Positions 63,894 to 64,000 of a DNA stretch of 64,000 bases are shown in pieces. A model generated the notes under the pieces. It worked only from the letters and a program-made list of their open reading frames with translations. It made no database searches and had not been told where the DNA came from. Source of the DNA: Flavobacteriaceae bacterium (lineage in GTDB: Bacteria > Bacteroidota > Bacteroidia > Flavobacteriales > Flavobacteriaceae). The stretch covers positions 248,001 through 312,000 of the forward strand of contig SIHP01000001.1 of NCBI GenBank assembly GCA_004762155.1, read 5' to 3'. Numbering within the stretch: position 1 is the first letter of the stretch; every line of letters begins with the position of its first letter. Both the position numbers and the translations under genes were made by a program.

Positions 63894-64000
63894 TTAAGTT
63901 GTTGGCGATACGTCCTTTAATAGATTGTGATACAAGGTTTAGTAAAAACCTAAATAAAGGAGAAATCTACAAGTTTTACCAAGAGTATCAATTTTTAGAT
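63894..64000 (+). CDS. Start of a gene, possibly an AAA ATPase (partial)
   Basis: From ATG at 63894 the frame is open to the end of the window (35 codons: [20 protein letters not shown], then a [11 protein letters not shown] stretch). The N-terminus resembles that of a family of AAA/SMC-like ATPases that occur in defence islands. The resemblance is from memory and covers only the first 35 residues. It would be the fourth gene of the accessory operon that starts at 59544. Confidence 0.5.

Overview
The window is AT-rich bacterial chromosome, most likely from a marine member of the Flavobacteriaceae (Bacteroidota). The grounds are: Bacteroidota-type promoters (TTG, then TAnnTTTG), a C-terminal type IX secretion sorting domain on a PL6 polysaccharide lyase, many secreted proteins of the MKK...AQ type, DUF families common in flavobacteria (DUF4846, DUF3127, DUF4953), an M56-M23 fusion next to BlaI, and a tmRNA with tag GENNFALAA. 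The genus is not decided here.

Layout. 0-13.4 kb: the 3' end of an IcmF-type acyl-CoA mutase, small envelope proteins, an MscS channel, a YgiQ-type radical SAM protein, a large DUF4953 zinc protease and a CocE/S15 lipoprotein hydrolase. 13.4-16.4 kb: a gene-poor accessory patch with tiny membrane ORFs, a decayed IS200/IS605 element whose transposase has lost its start codon, and a 54-residue peptide with a double-glycine leader followed by a perfect 48-bp palindrome. 16.4-31.9 kb: housekeeping and envelope genes (LysE exporter, aat, PL6 lyase, FAD oxidoreductase, DUF3127, flavin reductase, histidine kinase, BlaI/M56-M23 pair, M28 peptidase, kdsA).

32.6-38.4 kb: the most unusual region. Single genes, all on the + strand, are separated by imperfect palindromes bounded by YYYAAC-like and GTTRRRY-like cores, resembling integron attC sites. 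No integrase is present. The cargo is a phosphoribosyltransferase-TOPRIM fusion, a decayed HEPN-like gene, a peroxiredoxin-like gene, a DUF2511 remnant, a GNAT acetyltransferase, a small secreted protein and a possible PD-(D/E)XK protein.

38.5-54.1 kb: mostly envelope and regulatory genes, including a TPR histidine kinase/LytTR regulator pair, a CreD operon with a duplicated operator and a Coq4-like protein, and a saccharopine-dehydrogenase-like enzyme. 54.3-59.3 kb: ssrA, an M23 peptidase, a beta-propeller protein and a helical protein without signal peptides, strong terminators, and a 21-bp tandem repeat that encodes heptads. 59.5-64 kb: an apparent accessory/defence-like operon made of a MazG-type pyrophosphohydrolase, a GIY-YIG/DUF2075-helicase/S24-peptidase fusion, a CoiA-like coiled-coil protein, and the start of a further gene that runs off the window.
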